Notes: generated by a model not told the origin, from the letters alone. 64,000 nucleotides of DNA from Sporobacter termitidis DSM 10068 (GCF_900130065.1 NZ_FQXV01000006.1:1-64000), one strand, 5' to 3'; shown: positions 30,915 to 39,927, numbered from the stretch's first letter. Translations and numbers: made by a program.

Positions 30915-32402
30915 TCAGTCGGTTTTAAATTCCATATTGTTCTGCAAGCAGAGCCGGTGGGCGGCGAAACGGCCGGAGGCACCAGCGCCGGGGAGGCCGC
31001 CGGGCGGCAGTGTCCACATGCCGGCCATGATGAAGCCGTCCAGGCCGGGGAGCACGCCGGGATAGTACCGCGGCACCTCCTTGTCATTTTTGATCCAGGT
31101 CATCCAGGAGCCTCGCCAGGCGTTGCAGTAGCGCACATAGGTCATGGGGGTGACGACGTCGGTGACCTCGATCTTTCCGGCGATCTCGGGGTAGCACCTT
31201 GTCGCCTCGGCGATGGCGTCGGCCTCGAGCTTTTTCTTTTCGGCCTCGTATTTTTCCCTGTCGCCGTACAGCGCCTGCCAGTAGTCGAAATCCGCCAGGT
31301 AATAGCAGCCCAGCACCGTTTTGCCCGCGGGGGCCATGGTGCCGTCAAACCCGTAATGGGTGATCATGGCGCAGTCTCCGGCGATCCCTCCGGCAGTAAA
31401 GGGCGTATCGCGGCGCACCTCCAGCCCTCTGTATTTAAAAGGCACGTCGGCATCGACGCCCAGAAAGACAAGGGCGCTGGTGACCGTGGGGTACCTGCCG
31501 GGATGGCCGAACAGCTCCTTATAAACGGGCGGTGTGTATTTGTCGTCCAGCAGGCGTGTCAGCGTATGGTGACCGTCGGCGCAGGAGACGACATGGTCGG
31601 CCGCGATCTCCCGCCCATCCTCAAGCCGGATGCCGGCGGCCTTCCCGTCCCTGACGAGAATCTTATCGACCTTGGCGTTAAAATGCAGCCTGCCGCCCAG
31701 CGCCGCGAACCTTTTCGCCATCCGCTGGGCCAGCGCCCGGGAGCCGCCGCGCGGAAAGCCGCAGTCGCCGGCGTTCATGCCCGCCAGCGTCGTTACAAAC
31801 GCCATGGCGGTATAATCCTCCGGGAAGGTGGCGAGCATCGCCCTGACGAGCAGCGGATTTTTGAATTCCGCCGTGAGGTCCTTCATGGACATGCCGTTGT
31901 AATGCGCGATTTTAGACATGCTGCCGAGATTTTTGGCCGCGAATTTCAGCCCGTCCCCGGCCGTCATCATATCCATCGGCCTATCCAGCGGCATCCCGAA
32001 GTCGCCCATCCGGCGCAGCGCGCCGCACAGCTTTTTTATAGCGGGGGCATCCTCCGGCGCAATCTCCAGAAAGTGCTTTTCGAGCTTGCCGGCATCCGTA
32101 TAGAAATTGACCGCCGCGTCCCCCTCCTCATACCGCACATAAATGTCGTAATGCACGATCTCAACGGTATCGTCCAGCGCGCCGGTGTCCCGCCAGATTT
32201 TGTGGAGCGCGGTGCCGGGCTTTGAGCCGACCAGCCAGTGGAGGCAGCCGTCAAAATGATACCCCTTCCTGTCCCAGCCGGTGCACTCCCCGCCGGGGAT
32301 GGTGTGCATTTCATAGATTTCCGTGTCAAACCCGTTTTTTTGCGCATAGACGCCGCAGGTGAGCCCGGCGATGCCCGCGCCGATGATAACGAGCTTTTTC
32401 AT
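30915..32402 (-). CDS. FAD-dependent oxidoreductase, phytoene desaturase (CrtI)-like
   Basis: 495 residues. The Rossmann start KLVIIGAGIAGLTCGVYAQK binds FAD; HTIPGGECTGWDRKGYHFDG and the late GVLPGLDGFIMAGMWTLPPG are characteristic of the CrtI/carotenoid isomerase-like branch. No other carotenoid genes are present, so the substrate is unknown; many Clostridia carry such proteins outside carotenoid clusters. A TetR operator lies 23 bp upstream of its start and the tetR gene is next to it on the same strand, so it is the regulator's likely target. Confidence 0.88.
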   Translation of the reverse strand: MKKLVIIGAGIAGLTCGVYAQKNGFDTEIYEMHTIPGGECTGWDRKGYHFDGCLHWLVGSKPGTALHKIWRDTGALDDTVEIVHYDIYVRYEEGDAAVNFYTDAGKLEKHFLEIAPEDAPAIKKLCGALRRMGDFGMPLDRPMDMMTAGDGLKFAAKNLGSMSKIAHYNGMSMKDLTAEFKNPLLVRAMLATFPEDYTAMAFVTTLAGMNAGDCGFPRGGSRALAQRMAKRFAALGGRLHFNAKVDKILVRDGKAAGIRLEDGREIAADHVVSCADGHHTLTRLLDDKYTPPVYKELFGHPGRYPTVTSALVFLGVDADVPFKYRGLEVRRDTPFTAGGIAGDCAMITHYGFDGTMAPAGKTVLGCYYLADFDYWQALYGDREKYEAEKKKLEADAIAEATRCYPEIAGKIEVTDVVTPMTYVRYCNAWRGSWMTWIKNDKEVPRYYPGVLPGLDGFIMAGMWTLPPGGLPGAGASGRFAAHRLCLQNNMEFKTD

Positions 32403-32424
32403 GGTTTTCCCCCTTATTATAAAA

Positions 32425-32446
32425 TGATTGATTTATCAGTCAGTCA
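32425..32446. promoter_or_regulatory. TetR operator in front of the CrtI-like gene
   Basis: tgattgatttatcagtcagtca; its half-site pattern (TGACTGA / TCAATCA) recurs at 33107-33130 in front of the tetR gene, so one repressor probably binds both. Confidence 0.7.
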
Positions 32447-32495
32447 ATTCCTAACACGTTTTTCCCGCCCGGACGCGCGCCGGGCGGGTATTGCT

Positions 32496-33095
32496 TCAGC
32501 CTTTTTTGATTATGCCAACGAGAATTTCAGGGTCCGGCATTTTGAAGTTCGACATGGACAGCTTGTAAATGGCCAGCCCCTCGATGGCCGCGAAGAAGGT
32601 GATCGCCATACCCATCGGGTCGCCCTCCCGGAGCTCCCCCGTCCTCTGCCCCTCGCGCACGAAGCCGGCAAGGGTCTGGACGGCGGTGTTCGAAATGTCC
32701 ATCAGGCCCTTGATCTCGTCGGGCGCCTCCATCACCGAGGCGTGAACGACAATGAGAAAGTAATAGGCGGTGTCCTCATAGTCTTCTATGCTTTTCAGGA
32801 TATAGCGGGCCGTCTGCCGGATCTTTTCGACCGGGGGGAGCGGCAGCTTGTCGACCATCAGCAGAGACTCCGAGGAGGTCGTCATCGCCCTTTTCAGCAG
32901 CTCGTAAAAAATCTCTTCCTTGGATTTGAAATAGTGGTAGACAAGTCCGTGGCTCATGCCGCCTCCGGCCACGATATCGCTGATCTTTGTGGCTGCGAAG
33001 CCTTTTGACGCAAAAACCTTGAGCGCCGCCGACAATATCTGTTCCCGCCGCTCGTCTTTGATGAGCGCGTTTTGTTCTTCATTTCTCGGACTCAT
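32496..33095 (-). CDS. TetR family regulator of the CrtI-like gene
   Basis: 199 residues, ATG 33095 after GGAGGCGTAC. The helix-turn-helix is in ILSAALKVFASKGFAATKIS and DIVAGGGMSHGLVYHYFKSK (about 20-60). The C-terminal domain resembles TetR_C with VVHASVMEAPDEIKGLMDIS. Palindromic sites in front of its own gene and in front of 30915 suggest autoregulation plus control of the oxidoreductase. Confidence 0.92.
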   Translation of the reverse strand: MSPRNEEQNALIKDERREQILSAALKVFASKGFAATKISDIVAGGGMSHGLVYHYFKSKEEIFYELLKRAMTTSSESLLMVDKLPLPPVEKIRQTARYILKSIEDYEDTAYYFLIVVHASVMEAPDEIKGLMDISNTAVQTLAGFVREGQRTGELREGDPMGMAITFFAAIEGLAIYKLSMSNFKMPDPEILVGIIKKG

Positions 33096-33106
33096 GTACG
33101 CCTCCG

Positions 33107-33159
33107 TTGACTGACTCGTCTGTCAATCAAAATTTATCACATTATCTCGCCGCTGTCAA
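33107..33159 (-). promoter_or_regulatory. Promoter and operator of tetR
   Basis: Minus strand TTGACA (33159-33154), 17 nt, TAAATT (33136-33131), then the palindrome ttgactgact / tgtcaatcaa (33107-33130) over the transcription start. Confidence 0.75.
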
Positions 33160-33285
33160 CGGTTCGGGAAAATATAGTCAAATTTCTTTCCCGTGCCCGG
33201 TCAGGCACAATTCAGGGGCGCAACTCATATGCTGTAGTGTAGCATTCCATGCCCTCATGAATAATGCGTGAACGGAGGCAGCATC

Positions 33286-34995
33286 TTGAATCTCAACAGT
33301 CAATACGAATTTTATCCGCCGCAGCCGGATAACCCCACCGACGAGGAGCGGCATCTCCTGCTGAAATACGCGCTGACGCAGCGGGGCTGGCCGGAGGATA
33401 TGCAGGCGATTCTCGAGCGGATGGCGCCGCCGCTCCCGATCACGTCAGCCGCACGGCCCGGCAGCTTTAAAAATATCCGTGTGGGCGTTATGGGCGGCGG
33501 GCTTGCCGGCCTGGCAGCCGCCTACGAGCTCCGGAAAATGGGGTTCGACATCACGGTTTTCGACGCGCTGACGGACAGAATCGGTGGGCGCGTCTATACA
33601 TATTATTTTGGGAGCAGCCCCGGCCAGTACGGGGAGTTCGGCCCTATGCGCATCCCCGTATCCCACGAGACGGTATGGCATTATCTCCGGGAATTCGGGC
33701 TTAAGACATACCCCTTCATTCAGTACAATCCGCACGCCTTCATTTATCTCAGGAACACGCGGGCCCGCAACGACCGGGACGGCGCCGGCGTCAAGACGTC
33801 CATTTACCCCAGGTACGACCTGAGCCCCTGGGAGCGGGCCAAAAGCTGGCAGGAGCTTTTGGCCATCGGCACGGACAATCATCTCCTGCGCGCGTCGACG
33901 CGGGAGCGCATCGAGATCATCGAGGTCAAAGCGCGGTATTCGGAGAAGGCACTCCAGTGGATTAACAGGTCCAATCTCGCCATGATGGAGGCCGGGGGCC
34001 TCAGCCAGAGCGCCATCGATCTCGTCGCCAACTTCAACCCGCTTCTGGAGGGGAACCTGTACAGCAGCTTTATCGATTTCATTCAGGAGAGCTACCCCGC
34101 CGACATGTCCTACCTGTACGCCGTCGAGGGCGGCACGGCGCATCTGCCGGCGGCCTTTTACCGGACGTTTTTTGACGAAAATCCTTATTCCGACATCCCG
34201 AGGGATGCCGTCGGCCGCGTGACGTACAGGCCGGGCTGCCTGGTGACGGGCGTTTTCCTGAACGACGGCGGCACGGGCGTGACGCTCCGGTACGGACTTT
34301 TGTCGGGCGGGGAAAACGTCCGGGAAAGCTTTGATTACGTCGTCTGCGCCATCCCGTTTTCAACGCTGCGCAACGTGGAAATAAATCCGCTGTTCTCCGG
34401 CATCAAGATGCGGGCCATCCGCGAAGTGAACTACACGCCGGCGCAAAAAACGATACTGCACTGCAACTGGCGGTTCTGGGAAAAGCAGGGCATCGCCGGC
34501 GGCGCGTCCTATACCGACCTGCCCATTGGCTCCATCTGGTACCCCTCCGACCATACGCGGCTGATCGTCCACCCGGACGACGTGGCGGGCGATATTAGCC
34601 GCCTGCCGGCAGGCGAGCCGGGCGTGATGATCGGGTCGTTTAATTTCAATCTGGACACGACACGCCTCTTGAATCAGCCGGACGCCGTCCTGTCGGCGGA
34701 GGTCATCCGGGAGGTGGCCGCCGTCCACGGTCTGCCGGCGGATACGGTGGCCGCGGCCACACAGGCGATAAAATACGTCAACTGGAACCAGGAGCCTACC
34801 TTTCGGGGCGCGCTCGCCTTTTTTACGCCGGAGCAGAAGCGGATCTTCTCCTACGGCATGGCGCTGCCGGAATACGAGGGGCGCGTCTTTTTCGCCGGCG
34901 AGCACATTTCAGCCGTCCACCGCTGGATGCAGGGTTCCCTCCAGACCGGCATGCTGGCGGCCGACGCGCTCGTCAAGACCTTGACAAAACGGTGA
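33286..34995 (+). CDS. Flavin-containing amine oxidase family protein
   Basis: 569 residues from TTG 33286, which lies 7 nt after GGAGG; a GTG at 33268 overlaps that site. FAD-binding VGVMGGGLAGLAAAYELRKM at about residues 66-85, then RIGGRVYTYYF and QYGEFGPMRIPVSHETVWHY, and the terminal FFAGEHISAVHRWMQGSLQT are typical of monoamine/L-amino acid oxidases. In anaerobes such proteins may act as dehydrogenases. No partner gene is evident. It is bounded by a terminator. Confidence 0.88.
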   Translation: MNLNSQYEFYPPQPDNPTDEERHLLLKYALTQRGWPEDMQAILERMAPPLPITSAARPGSFKNIRVGVMGGGLAGLAAAYELRKMGFDITVFDALTDRIGGRVYTYYFGSSPGQYGEFGPMRIPVSHETVWHYLREFGLKTYPFIQYNPHAFIYLRNTRARNDRDGAGVKTSIYPRYDLSPWERAKSWQELLAIGTDNHLLRASTRERIEIIEVKARYSEKALQWINRSNLAMMEAGGLSQSAIDLVANFNPLLEGNLYSSFIDFIQESYPADMSYLYAVEGGTAHLPAAFYRTFFDENPYSDIPRDAVGRVTYRPGCLVTGVFLNDGGTGVTLRYGLLSGGENVRESFDYVVCAIPFSTLRNVEINPLFSGIKMRAIREVNYTPAQKTILHCNWRFWEKQGIAGGASYTDLPIGSIWYPSDHTRLIVHPDDVAGDISRLPAGEPGVMIGSFNFNLDTTRLLNQPDAVLSAEVIREVAAVHGLPADTVAAATQAIKYVNWNQEPTFRGALAFFTPEQKRIFSYGMALPEYEGRVFFAGEHISAVHRWMQGSLQTGMLAADALVKTLTKR

Positions 34996-35017
34996 CCGCG
35001 CATCGCCTTCGGCATGG

Positions 35018-35044
35018 GCGGCGGGAGGATTCCCGCCGCTTTTT
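35018..35044 (+). terminator. Rho-independent terminator after the amine oxidase gene
   Basis: gcggcggga (35018-35026) / tcccgccgc (35031-35039), tetraloop, then ttttt. Confidence 0.85.
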
Positions 35045-35108
35045 CCGCCGCCGGCCGCTCGTTATAAACAGAACTTTCGGGAAAAAATAAATAATCGAAC
35101 GGCTTGTA

Positions 35109-35137
35109 TTGATAAGCGCCGATTGTCTCGATATAAT
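35109..35137 (+). promoter_or_regulatory. Promoter for the GGDEF gene
   Basis: TTGATA (35109-35114), 17 nt, TATAAT (35132-35137). Confidence 0.8.
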
Positions 35138-35219
35138 GATGCTGCAATGACGTTTAACCGCCGCAAAGAAGTGATTTTATATCCAACCGCTGCTCTATAC
35201 GGAACTGAATATATTCTGC

Positions 35220-36329
35220 ATGGCCATCCTTGTCCTGATTTACCTCAATACCCAGCGCCGTTGGGAGCAGATGCTCACCGAGCAGAAGCTCTTTATGCTG
35301 CTCGTCTATACCGAAGCCTTTATCCTGATCGTGGATTCGCTGATGTGGCTCCTCGACGGGCGGCCCGGGGCCCTGACGCGAAACATCTATATTGCCGTCA
35401 CGGTCCTCTACTATATTTTGACGCCGGGTCTCTGCATGGTCTGGTATTTCTATGTGGACTTTCACGTGTACAAGGACGCCGGGCATCTGAAAAAAGTCCT
35501 GCTCCCGGCCGTCGCACCTGCGTTTATAAATCTGGTTCTGTCCGTACTGAGCGCCTTTAACGGCCTGCTGTTCTATATTGACGGCGGCAACGTCTACCAC
35601 CGCGGCAGGCTGTTTTTCATCATGGCGCTCGCCGCGTTTTTCTACCTGGCGTACGCGTGGGTGCTGACGATTATCAGGCGCCGGGCAATCCCGAAGCAGT
35701 ACTTTGTCCCTATCGCCGTTTTCTCGTTCTTCCCTTTTATCGGGGGCGTTGTACAATGGCTTTACTACGGCCTGTCGCTCATTTGGGCCTGCACCACGAT
35801 CGCCACCCTGATCATCTTTATCAGCATCCAGAATATCCAGCTCTATACGGATTACCTGACCGGCCTGTTTAACAGGCGGCAGTTGGACAAGTACCTGCAG
35901 AGCAAGGGACAGCACGGCGAAAGCGGCCTTTTGGCCGGGCTCATGATCGACCTGGATTCCTTTAAGACCATCAACGATATGTACGGCCACAGCGCCGGAG
36001 ACCAGGCCCTCATCGACACGGCGGAGCTTCTCAAAAAAACCTTTCGCAAAAATGATCTGATCGCCCGGTTCGGGGGCGACGAATTCGTGGTGGTGATGCA
36101 CGTCCAGAGCAGGGACGACCTGCAAAAAGCCATCGACAGGCTCAACGAAAATGTCGCGCAGTTCAACGCGCAGGAACGGACCCCCTATACGATCAGCCTG
36201 AGCATCGGCTACGACTGCTGCTTTGACGACTCCGTCAACGCCAAGGATTTTCTGAAGCACATCGACGATCTGATGTATCAGCATAAAAATATCGGGCCCG
36301 ACGGCAGGCCGCCGCAAGACGGCGCCTGA
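35220..36329 (+). CDS. Membrane-bound GGDEF protein (diguanylate cyclase), 5' end frameshifted
   Basis: 369 residues from ATG 35220, but the natural N-terminus appears to lie upstream: the in-frame codons before it read YIQPLLYTELNIFC, and removing one T from the run at 35175-35178 would join them to a GTG at 35171 (MIYIQPLLYTELNIF). Six or seven transmembrane helices occupy residues 1-205; the GGDEF domain (about 210-360) has LTGLFNRRQLDKYL, MIDLDSFKTINDMYGHSAGD and the intact FGGDEFVVVMH motif. It should make cyclic di-GMP from GTP if expressed. Confidence 0.85.
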   Translation: MAILVLIYLNTQRRWEQMLTEQKLFMLLVYTEAFILIVDSLMWLLDGRPGALTRNIYIAVTVLYYILTPGLCMVWYFYVDFHVYKDAGHLKKVLLPAVAPAFINLVLSVLSAFNGLLFYIDGGNVYHRGRLFFIMALAAFFYLAYAWVLTIIRRRAIPKQYFVPIAVFSFFPFIGGVVQWLYYGLSLIWACTTIATLIIFISIQNIQLYTDYLTGLFNRRQLDKYLQSKGQHGESGLLAGLMIDLDSFKTINDMYGHSAGDQALIDTAELLKKTFRKNDLIARFGGDEFVVVMHVQSRDDLQKAIDRLNENVAQFNAQERTPYTISLSIGYDCCFDDSVNAKDFLKHIDDLMYQHKNIGPDGRPPQDGA

Positions 36330-36350
36330 CGGCGTCACAATCAAAAAACG

Positions 36351-36389
36351 GAAGGAGACGCGCCGCAGCGCCGGCGCGGCAGAATAATG
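36351..36389 (+). promoter_or_regulatory. Split ribosome-binding site with intervening hairpin
   Basis: gaaggag (36351-36357) is 29 nt from ATG 36387, too far for initiation, but cgcgccg (36359-36365) and cggcgcg (36372-36378) form a 7-bp hairpin between them. Folding leaves 9 unpaired nt between site and start. Confidence 0.55.
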
Positions 36390-38354
36390 AGCGACTTTAA
36401 ATACCCGCATCTTTTTGAGCCGATCAAGCTGGCCGGCACGCTGTTCAGGAACCGCCTTTTTGCCTCTCCCACGGGATATCAGGACATCAAGGGCGACGGC
36501 GTATTGACGGAAGGCGCCGCGGCGTACTACGAGCGGAAGGCCATGGGGGGCGTGGCCTCGGTGGCCATCTGCGAGGGCATCGTCGACGGCGAGCTGGGCC
36601 GGGGCGGTGACTATCACATCTGCCTGGATAATCCGCTGGCGCTCCACTCCCTGGCGCGCGTGGCCCACGCCATCCGCCGGCACGGCGCCGTGGCCTCCCA
36701 GGAGCTGCAGCACGCCGGGATGTACGCCAACCGCAGCCTGTCCTTTCTCGGCGCGGCGGCGAAGGGCGTGGCCTACGGTCCCGTTGAATGTGAACTGGAC
36801 GGCCGTACAATCCTCCCCATGACGGAGGAAATCATTGAACGCACCATCAATAAATTCGCCGACGCCGCCGCCTTTGCCAAACAGTGTGGCTTCGGCATGG
36901 TGACGATCCACGCCGGCCACGGCTGGCTCCTGCACCAGTTTCTCTCCCCCGAGCTCAACAGAAGGACGGACAAATGGGGCGGCGGCGCCGTTGAAAACCG
37001 CGCCAGGCTCGCCGTGGCCGTCTGCAACGCCATACGAAAAAGAGTCGGCCCCGGCTTCCCCATCGAAATCCGCATCAGCGGCTCGGAGTGTTACGCCGGC
37101 GGTTACGATATCGACGAGGGCGTCGCCTTCGCCAAAATGCTGGACGGCCACGTGGACCTGATCCATGTCTCCGCCGGCAGCCATGAGGTGGAGGAGGTCT
37201 TTGCCGTCACCCACCCCAGCATGTTCCTGCCGGACGGCTGCAACGTCCCCTTTGCGGCCGAGATCAAAAAGCACGTGGAGACGCCGGTGGCCACTGTCGG
37301 CGCGCTGGGGGACGCGGAGCTTATGGAGGAGATCGTGGCCTCCGGGCAGGCGGACGTTGTCGAGATGGCCCGGGCGCTCATCGCCGACCCGGACCTGCCG
37401 CTGAAGATCCGTACCGGGCGTACCGGTGAAATCCGTAAATGCATGCGCTGCCTGGCCTGCTTCTCCAGCGAGCTTTCCAACGGACAGGACTACTGCGCCA
37501 TCAACCCGGAGGCCGGGCGGGACCTGGAGCTGAAGTACGACATCCCCGAGGCCGCCGTTTCCAAAAAAGTCCTGGTGGCGGGCGGCGGCATCGCCGGGAT
37601 GCAGGCGGCGCTCACCTTAAGAGAGCGCGGGCATGAGGTCATCCTCTGCGAAAAAAGCGGCCGGCTCGGCGGCGCGCTCCGCTGCGAGGAAAGAGTGCCC
37701 TTCAAAAAGAAGCTGGACGACTATTTGAACAGCCAGGCCGACGCCGTCGCCAGGGCCGGCGTCGATCTCCGGCTGGGCACCGAGGTCACGCCGGAATACG
37801 CCGAAAGCGTCGGCGCGGACGTGATCATTTCCGCCCTCGGCGCCCGTCCGGTGAAGCCGAATATCCCGGGCATCGGCGGCAAGACGGTCCTGTCCGCCGA
37901 GGAGACTTACATAAATCCCGAAAAGGCCGGCGCGTCGGTCGCCATCCTGGGCGGCGGCCTTGTGGGCATCGAGCTGGGCATTTATCTGGCGATGCTCGGC
38001 AGAAAGGTCACCATTATCGAGATGCTGGACCACATCTCCGACGGCGGCAATTTTCTGCACGTGCTGGGTCTCAAGGCGGAGCTCAGGCGGTATAATATCG
38101 ACCTGCAGCTGAGCACCAGGGCCACGGAAATCACCGATATCGGCGTCCACTGTGAGTCTGGGGGCGCGGGCAAGTTCTTCTTTGCCGATACGGTGGTCTA
38201 CGCCGTCGGGCAGCGTCCGCTGCAGGAGGAAGCCTCCGCCCTCCGCTTCTGCGCCCCCGAGTTTTACCAGATCGGCGACTGCGTGACGCCGGCAAACATC
38301 ATGAACGCCACCGGCACCGCTTTTACCATCGCGCGGGACATCGGGCGGTTCTAA
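36387..38354 (+). CDS. NADH:flavin oxidoreductase, 2-enoate reductase / old yellow enzyme family
   Basis: 655 residues. An N-terminal FMN TIM barrel (about 1-340) opens YPHLFEPIKLAGTLFRNRLF and contains TIHAGHGWLLHQFLSPELNR with the substrate-binding His pair region. Cysteines in CMRCLACFSSELSNGQDYC (about residue 352, C-x2-C-x2-C-x11-C) bind a 4Fe-4S cluster. The C-terminal half has an FAD fold (GGGIAGMQAALTLRERG, about 398) and an NAD fold (GGGLVGIELGIYLAMLG, about 525). Relatives reduce enoates, dienoyl-CoA or bile-acid intermediates; the substrate is unknown. The start is reached through the hairpin-spaced ribosome site described separately. Confidence 0.9.
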   Translation: MSDFKYPHLFEPIKLAGTLFRNRLFASPTGYQDIKGDGVLTEGAAAYYERKAMGGVASVAICEGIVDGELGRGGDYHICLDNPLALHSLARVAHAIRRHGAVASQELQHAGMYANRSLSFLGAAAKGVAYGPVECELDGRTILPMTEEIIERTINKFADAAAFAKQCGFGMVTIHAGHGWLLHQFLSPELNRRTDKWGGGAVENRARLAVAVCNAIRKRVGPGFPIEIRISGSECYAGGYDIDEGVAFAKMLDGHVDLIHVSAGSHEVEEVFAVTHPSMFLPDGCNVPFAAEIKKHVETPVATVGALGDAELMEEIVASGQADVVEMARALIADPDLPLKIRTGRTGEIRKCMRCLACFSSELSNGQDYCAINPEAGRDLELKYDIPEAAVSKKVLVAGGGIAGMQAALTLRERGHEVILCEKSGRLGGALRCEERVPFKKKLDDYLNSQADAVARAGVDLRLGTEVTPEYAESVGADVIISALGARPVKPNIPGIGGKTVLSAEETYINPEKAGASVAILGGGLVGIELGIYLAMLGRKVTIIEMLDHISDGGNFLHVLGLKAELRRYNIDLQLSTRATEITDIGVHCESGGAGKFFFADTVVYAVGQRPLQEEASALRFCAPEFYQIGDCVTPANIMNATGTAFTIARDIGRF

Positions 38355-38421
38355 CAAAGCCCTGCGAGCGCCGGCGCCTGCATAAACAGCAATACAAACT
38401 GCAAAATCTAAAATATATCTG

Positions 38422-38461
38422 TTGATAAATGGCGCGGCGTGTGATATTATAATTTTAATAA
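38422..38461 (+). promoter_or_regulatory. Promoter with PerR-like box for the rubredoxin-like gene
   Basis: TTGATA (38422-38427), 17 nt, TATTAT (38445-38450). The stretch TTATAAT-T-TTAATAA (38447-38461) matches 12 of 14 arm positions of a 7-1-7 PerR/Fur-type box and overlaps the -10 box, which would fit peroxide control. Confidence 0.45.
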
Positions 38462-38508
38462 TAATTCCTATTATTAAAAATAAACAAATTTTGAAGGGAG
38501 TCATCATT

Positions 38509-38838
38509 ATGTTGTGGAAATGCTCAGTCTGCGGTTTTACTCATGAGGGCCCGGAGGCGCCTGACGCCTGCCCGAAGTGCGGCGCGCCGAAGGACAAGTT
38601 CGCCGCCCTGTCGGAAGAGGACGCCAAGAAGATTTACGCGTCCGACCGCACCAACGACATCCATATGGAAATCGTTAAGCTGGCCATGAAAATCCAGGCG
38701 CTGGCCAAGGAAGGCATCGAGATCAATCTTGATCCCCCGTGCGTGGCCCTGTTCAAGCAGGCCCGCGATGAGGCTTGGGTCATCAAGCAGCGCAGCAAGG
38801 CCGAGATCGCCGGCCATATCGGCAAAGGCAAATGGTAA
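38509..38838 (+). CDS. Rubredoxin-like domain protein
   Basis: 109 residues from ATG 38509 (GAAGGGAG upstream; the frame extends further up through AT-rich promoter sequence, which is rejected). MLWKCSVCGFTHEGPEAPDA and CPKCGAPKDKF hold the two C-x2-C pairs of a rubredoxin/rubrerythrin-type iron site. The C-terminal 65 residues are helical (DIHMEIVKLAMKIQALAKEG) without the di-iron ligands of rubrerythrin. Likely a small electron carrier in oxygen or peroxide defence. It has its own promoter and terminator. Confidence 0.88.
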   Translation: MLWKCSVCGFTHEGPEAPDACPKCGAPKDKFAALSEEDAKKIYASDRTNDIHMEIVKLAMKIQALAKEGIEINLDPPCVALFKQARDEAWVIKQRSKAEIAGHIGKGKW

Positions 38839-38846
38839 AATAACGC

Positions 38847-38885
38847 AAAAATACCCCCGCCTTCCGGCGGGGGTATTTTGGTTTT
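38847..38885. terminator. Bidirectional terminator
   Basis: aaaatacccccgcc (38848-38861 region) pairs with ggcgggggtatttt (38866-38879), followed by ggttttt. It separates the rubredoxin-like gene from the convergent ABC permease gene. Confidence 0.88.
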
Positions 38886-38907
38886 TGCTTGTTTCGGCCG
38901 CTGTGGC

Positions 38908-39927
38908 TTAAGCGTTGTTCTTCTGACCGAGCTTGCTCAGGAAGATGGCCAGGACGATGATGGCGCCCTTGATGACCAGCTGCGGGTAGGAAGCGACGCT
39001 CAGGAGATTCATGATGTTGGTGATGAGCGCCAGGATCAGGACGCCGACGATGGTGAACACGACGGTGCCCTTACCGCCTTCCAGCGCGACGCCGCCGATG
39101 ACGCAGGCGGCCACCGTTGTCAGGGCGTAATCGCTGGTGGAGAGGGCCGGATTGCCCAAAGACATGCGCCCCGCGTTGAAAACGCCCGCCAGTGCCGACA
39201 GGCCGCCGCTGATGATGTAAACAAGGAACTTGTACTTCGTCACGTTGATGCCAGCCAGCCGGACGGCGGACTCATTGCTGCCCACCGCCAGGATAAGGCG
39301 CCCAAACGGCGTAAAGCGCATGATGAACCAGAAGATCACGATGACAAGAAGCGTGAAATAAACCGGCAGCGGGACGCCGATGGGATCTCTGGCGTTGGCA
39401 AACCAGCTCAGCGCGTTGGCCGCGGCGATCTCCGGCTTGAGCTGGATCTGAGCGCCGCCCGTCAGCATATACGCCAGGCCCTGTCCGGCGGACATCATGG
39501 CCAGGGTGATGATAAAGGGGGCCATCCGCAGCTTGCCGATCAGAAGGCCGTTGACCGCGCCGATGGCGCAGCCCAGCGCGACGGAAAGGATGATCGCCGG
39601 GATCAGCATGGCGGCGTTCGTCTGCCCCCACGCCTGAATCAGGATGGCGCAAAGGACGTTGCCGCAGCCGGCGATGGCGGCCACCGACAGGTCGATGCCG
39701 GCCGTCATGATCGTCAGCATGACGCCGAGGGAGATCAGGAAATACGGCACCTGTTGCATCAGGACGTTGAAAATATTCCGCCACGTTAAAAAGTGGCTGG
39801 AGATGAGCGACGCGATGACGATCAGGGCGACCAGTATCAGCAGCGCGTTATACTTGATCAGGATATCCTTGACCGACAGCGCTCTTTTCTTTTTGGATAT
39901 TGTTTTCTCTTTCACGGTGGTTTCCAT
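38908..39927 (-). CDS. Ribose-type ABC transporter permease (RbsC family)
   Basis: 339 residues with eight to ten hydrophobic helices. TAGIDLSVAAIAGCGNVLCA (about 72-91), IGAVNGLLIGKLRMAPFIIT and VGGVALEGGKGTVVFT-like CVIGGVALEGGKGT are the conserved permease elements of the BPD_transp_2 family. It forms the membrane channel for the sugar or related solute bound by the 41750 protein. The start shares a base with the stop of the ATPase gene, so translation is coupled. Third gene of the operon; ends at the bidirectional terminator. Confidence 0.92.
   Translation of the reverse strand: METTVKEKTISKKKRALSVKDILIKYNALLILVALIVIASLISSHFLTWRNIFNVLMQQVPYFLISLGVMLTIMTAGIDLSVAAIAGCGNVLCAILIQAWGQTNAAMLIPAIILSVALGCAIGAVNGLLIGKLRMAPFIITLAMMSAGQGLAYMLTGGAQIQLKPEIAAANALSWFANARDPIGVPLPVYFTLLVIVIFWFIMRFTPFGRLILAVGSNESAVRLAGINVTKYKFLVYIISGGLSALAGVFNAGRMSLGNPALSTSDYALTTVAACVIGGVALEGGKGTVVFTIVGVLILALITNIMNLLSVASYPQLVIKGAIIVLAIFLSKLGQKNNA

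Noticed and set aside
35154-37274. Long minus-strand open frame (over 700 codons) opposite the GGDEF and flavoenzyme genes
   Set aside because: It is the antisense shadow of two well-supported genes in GC-rich DNA; it has no domain pattern, no ribosome site and crosses the gap between two genes.
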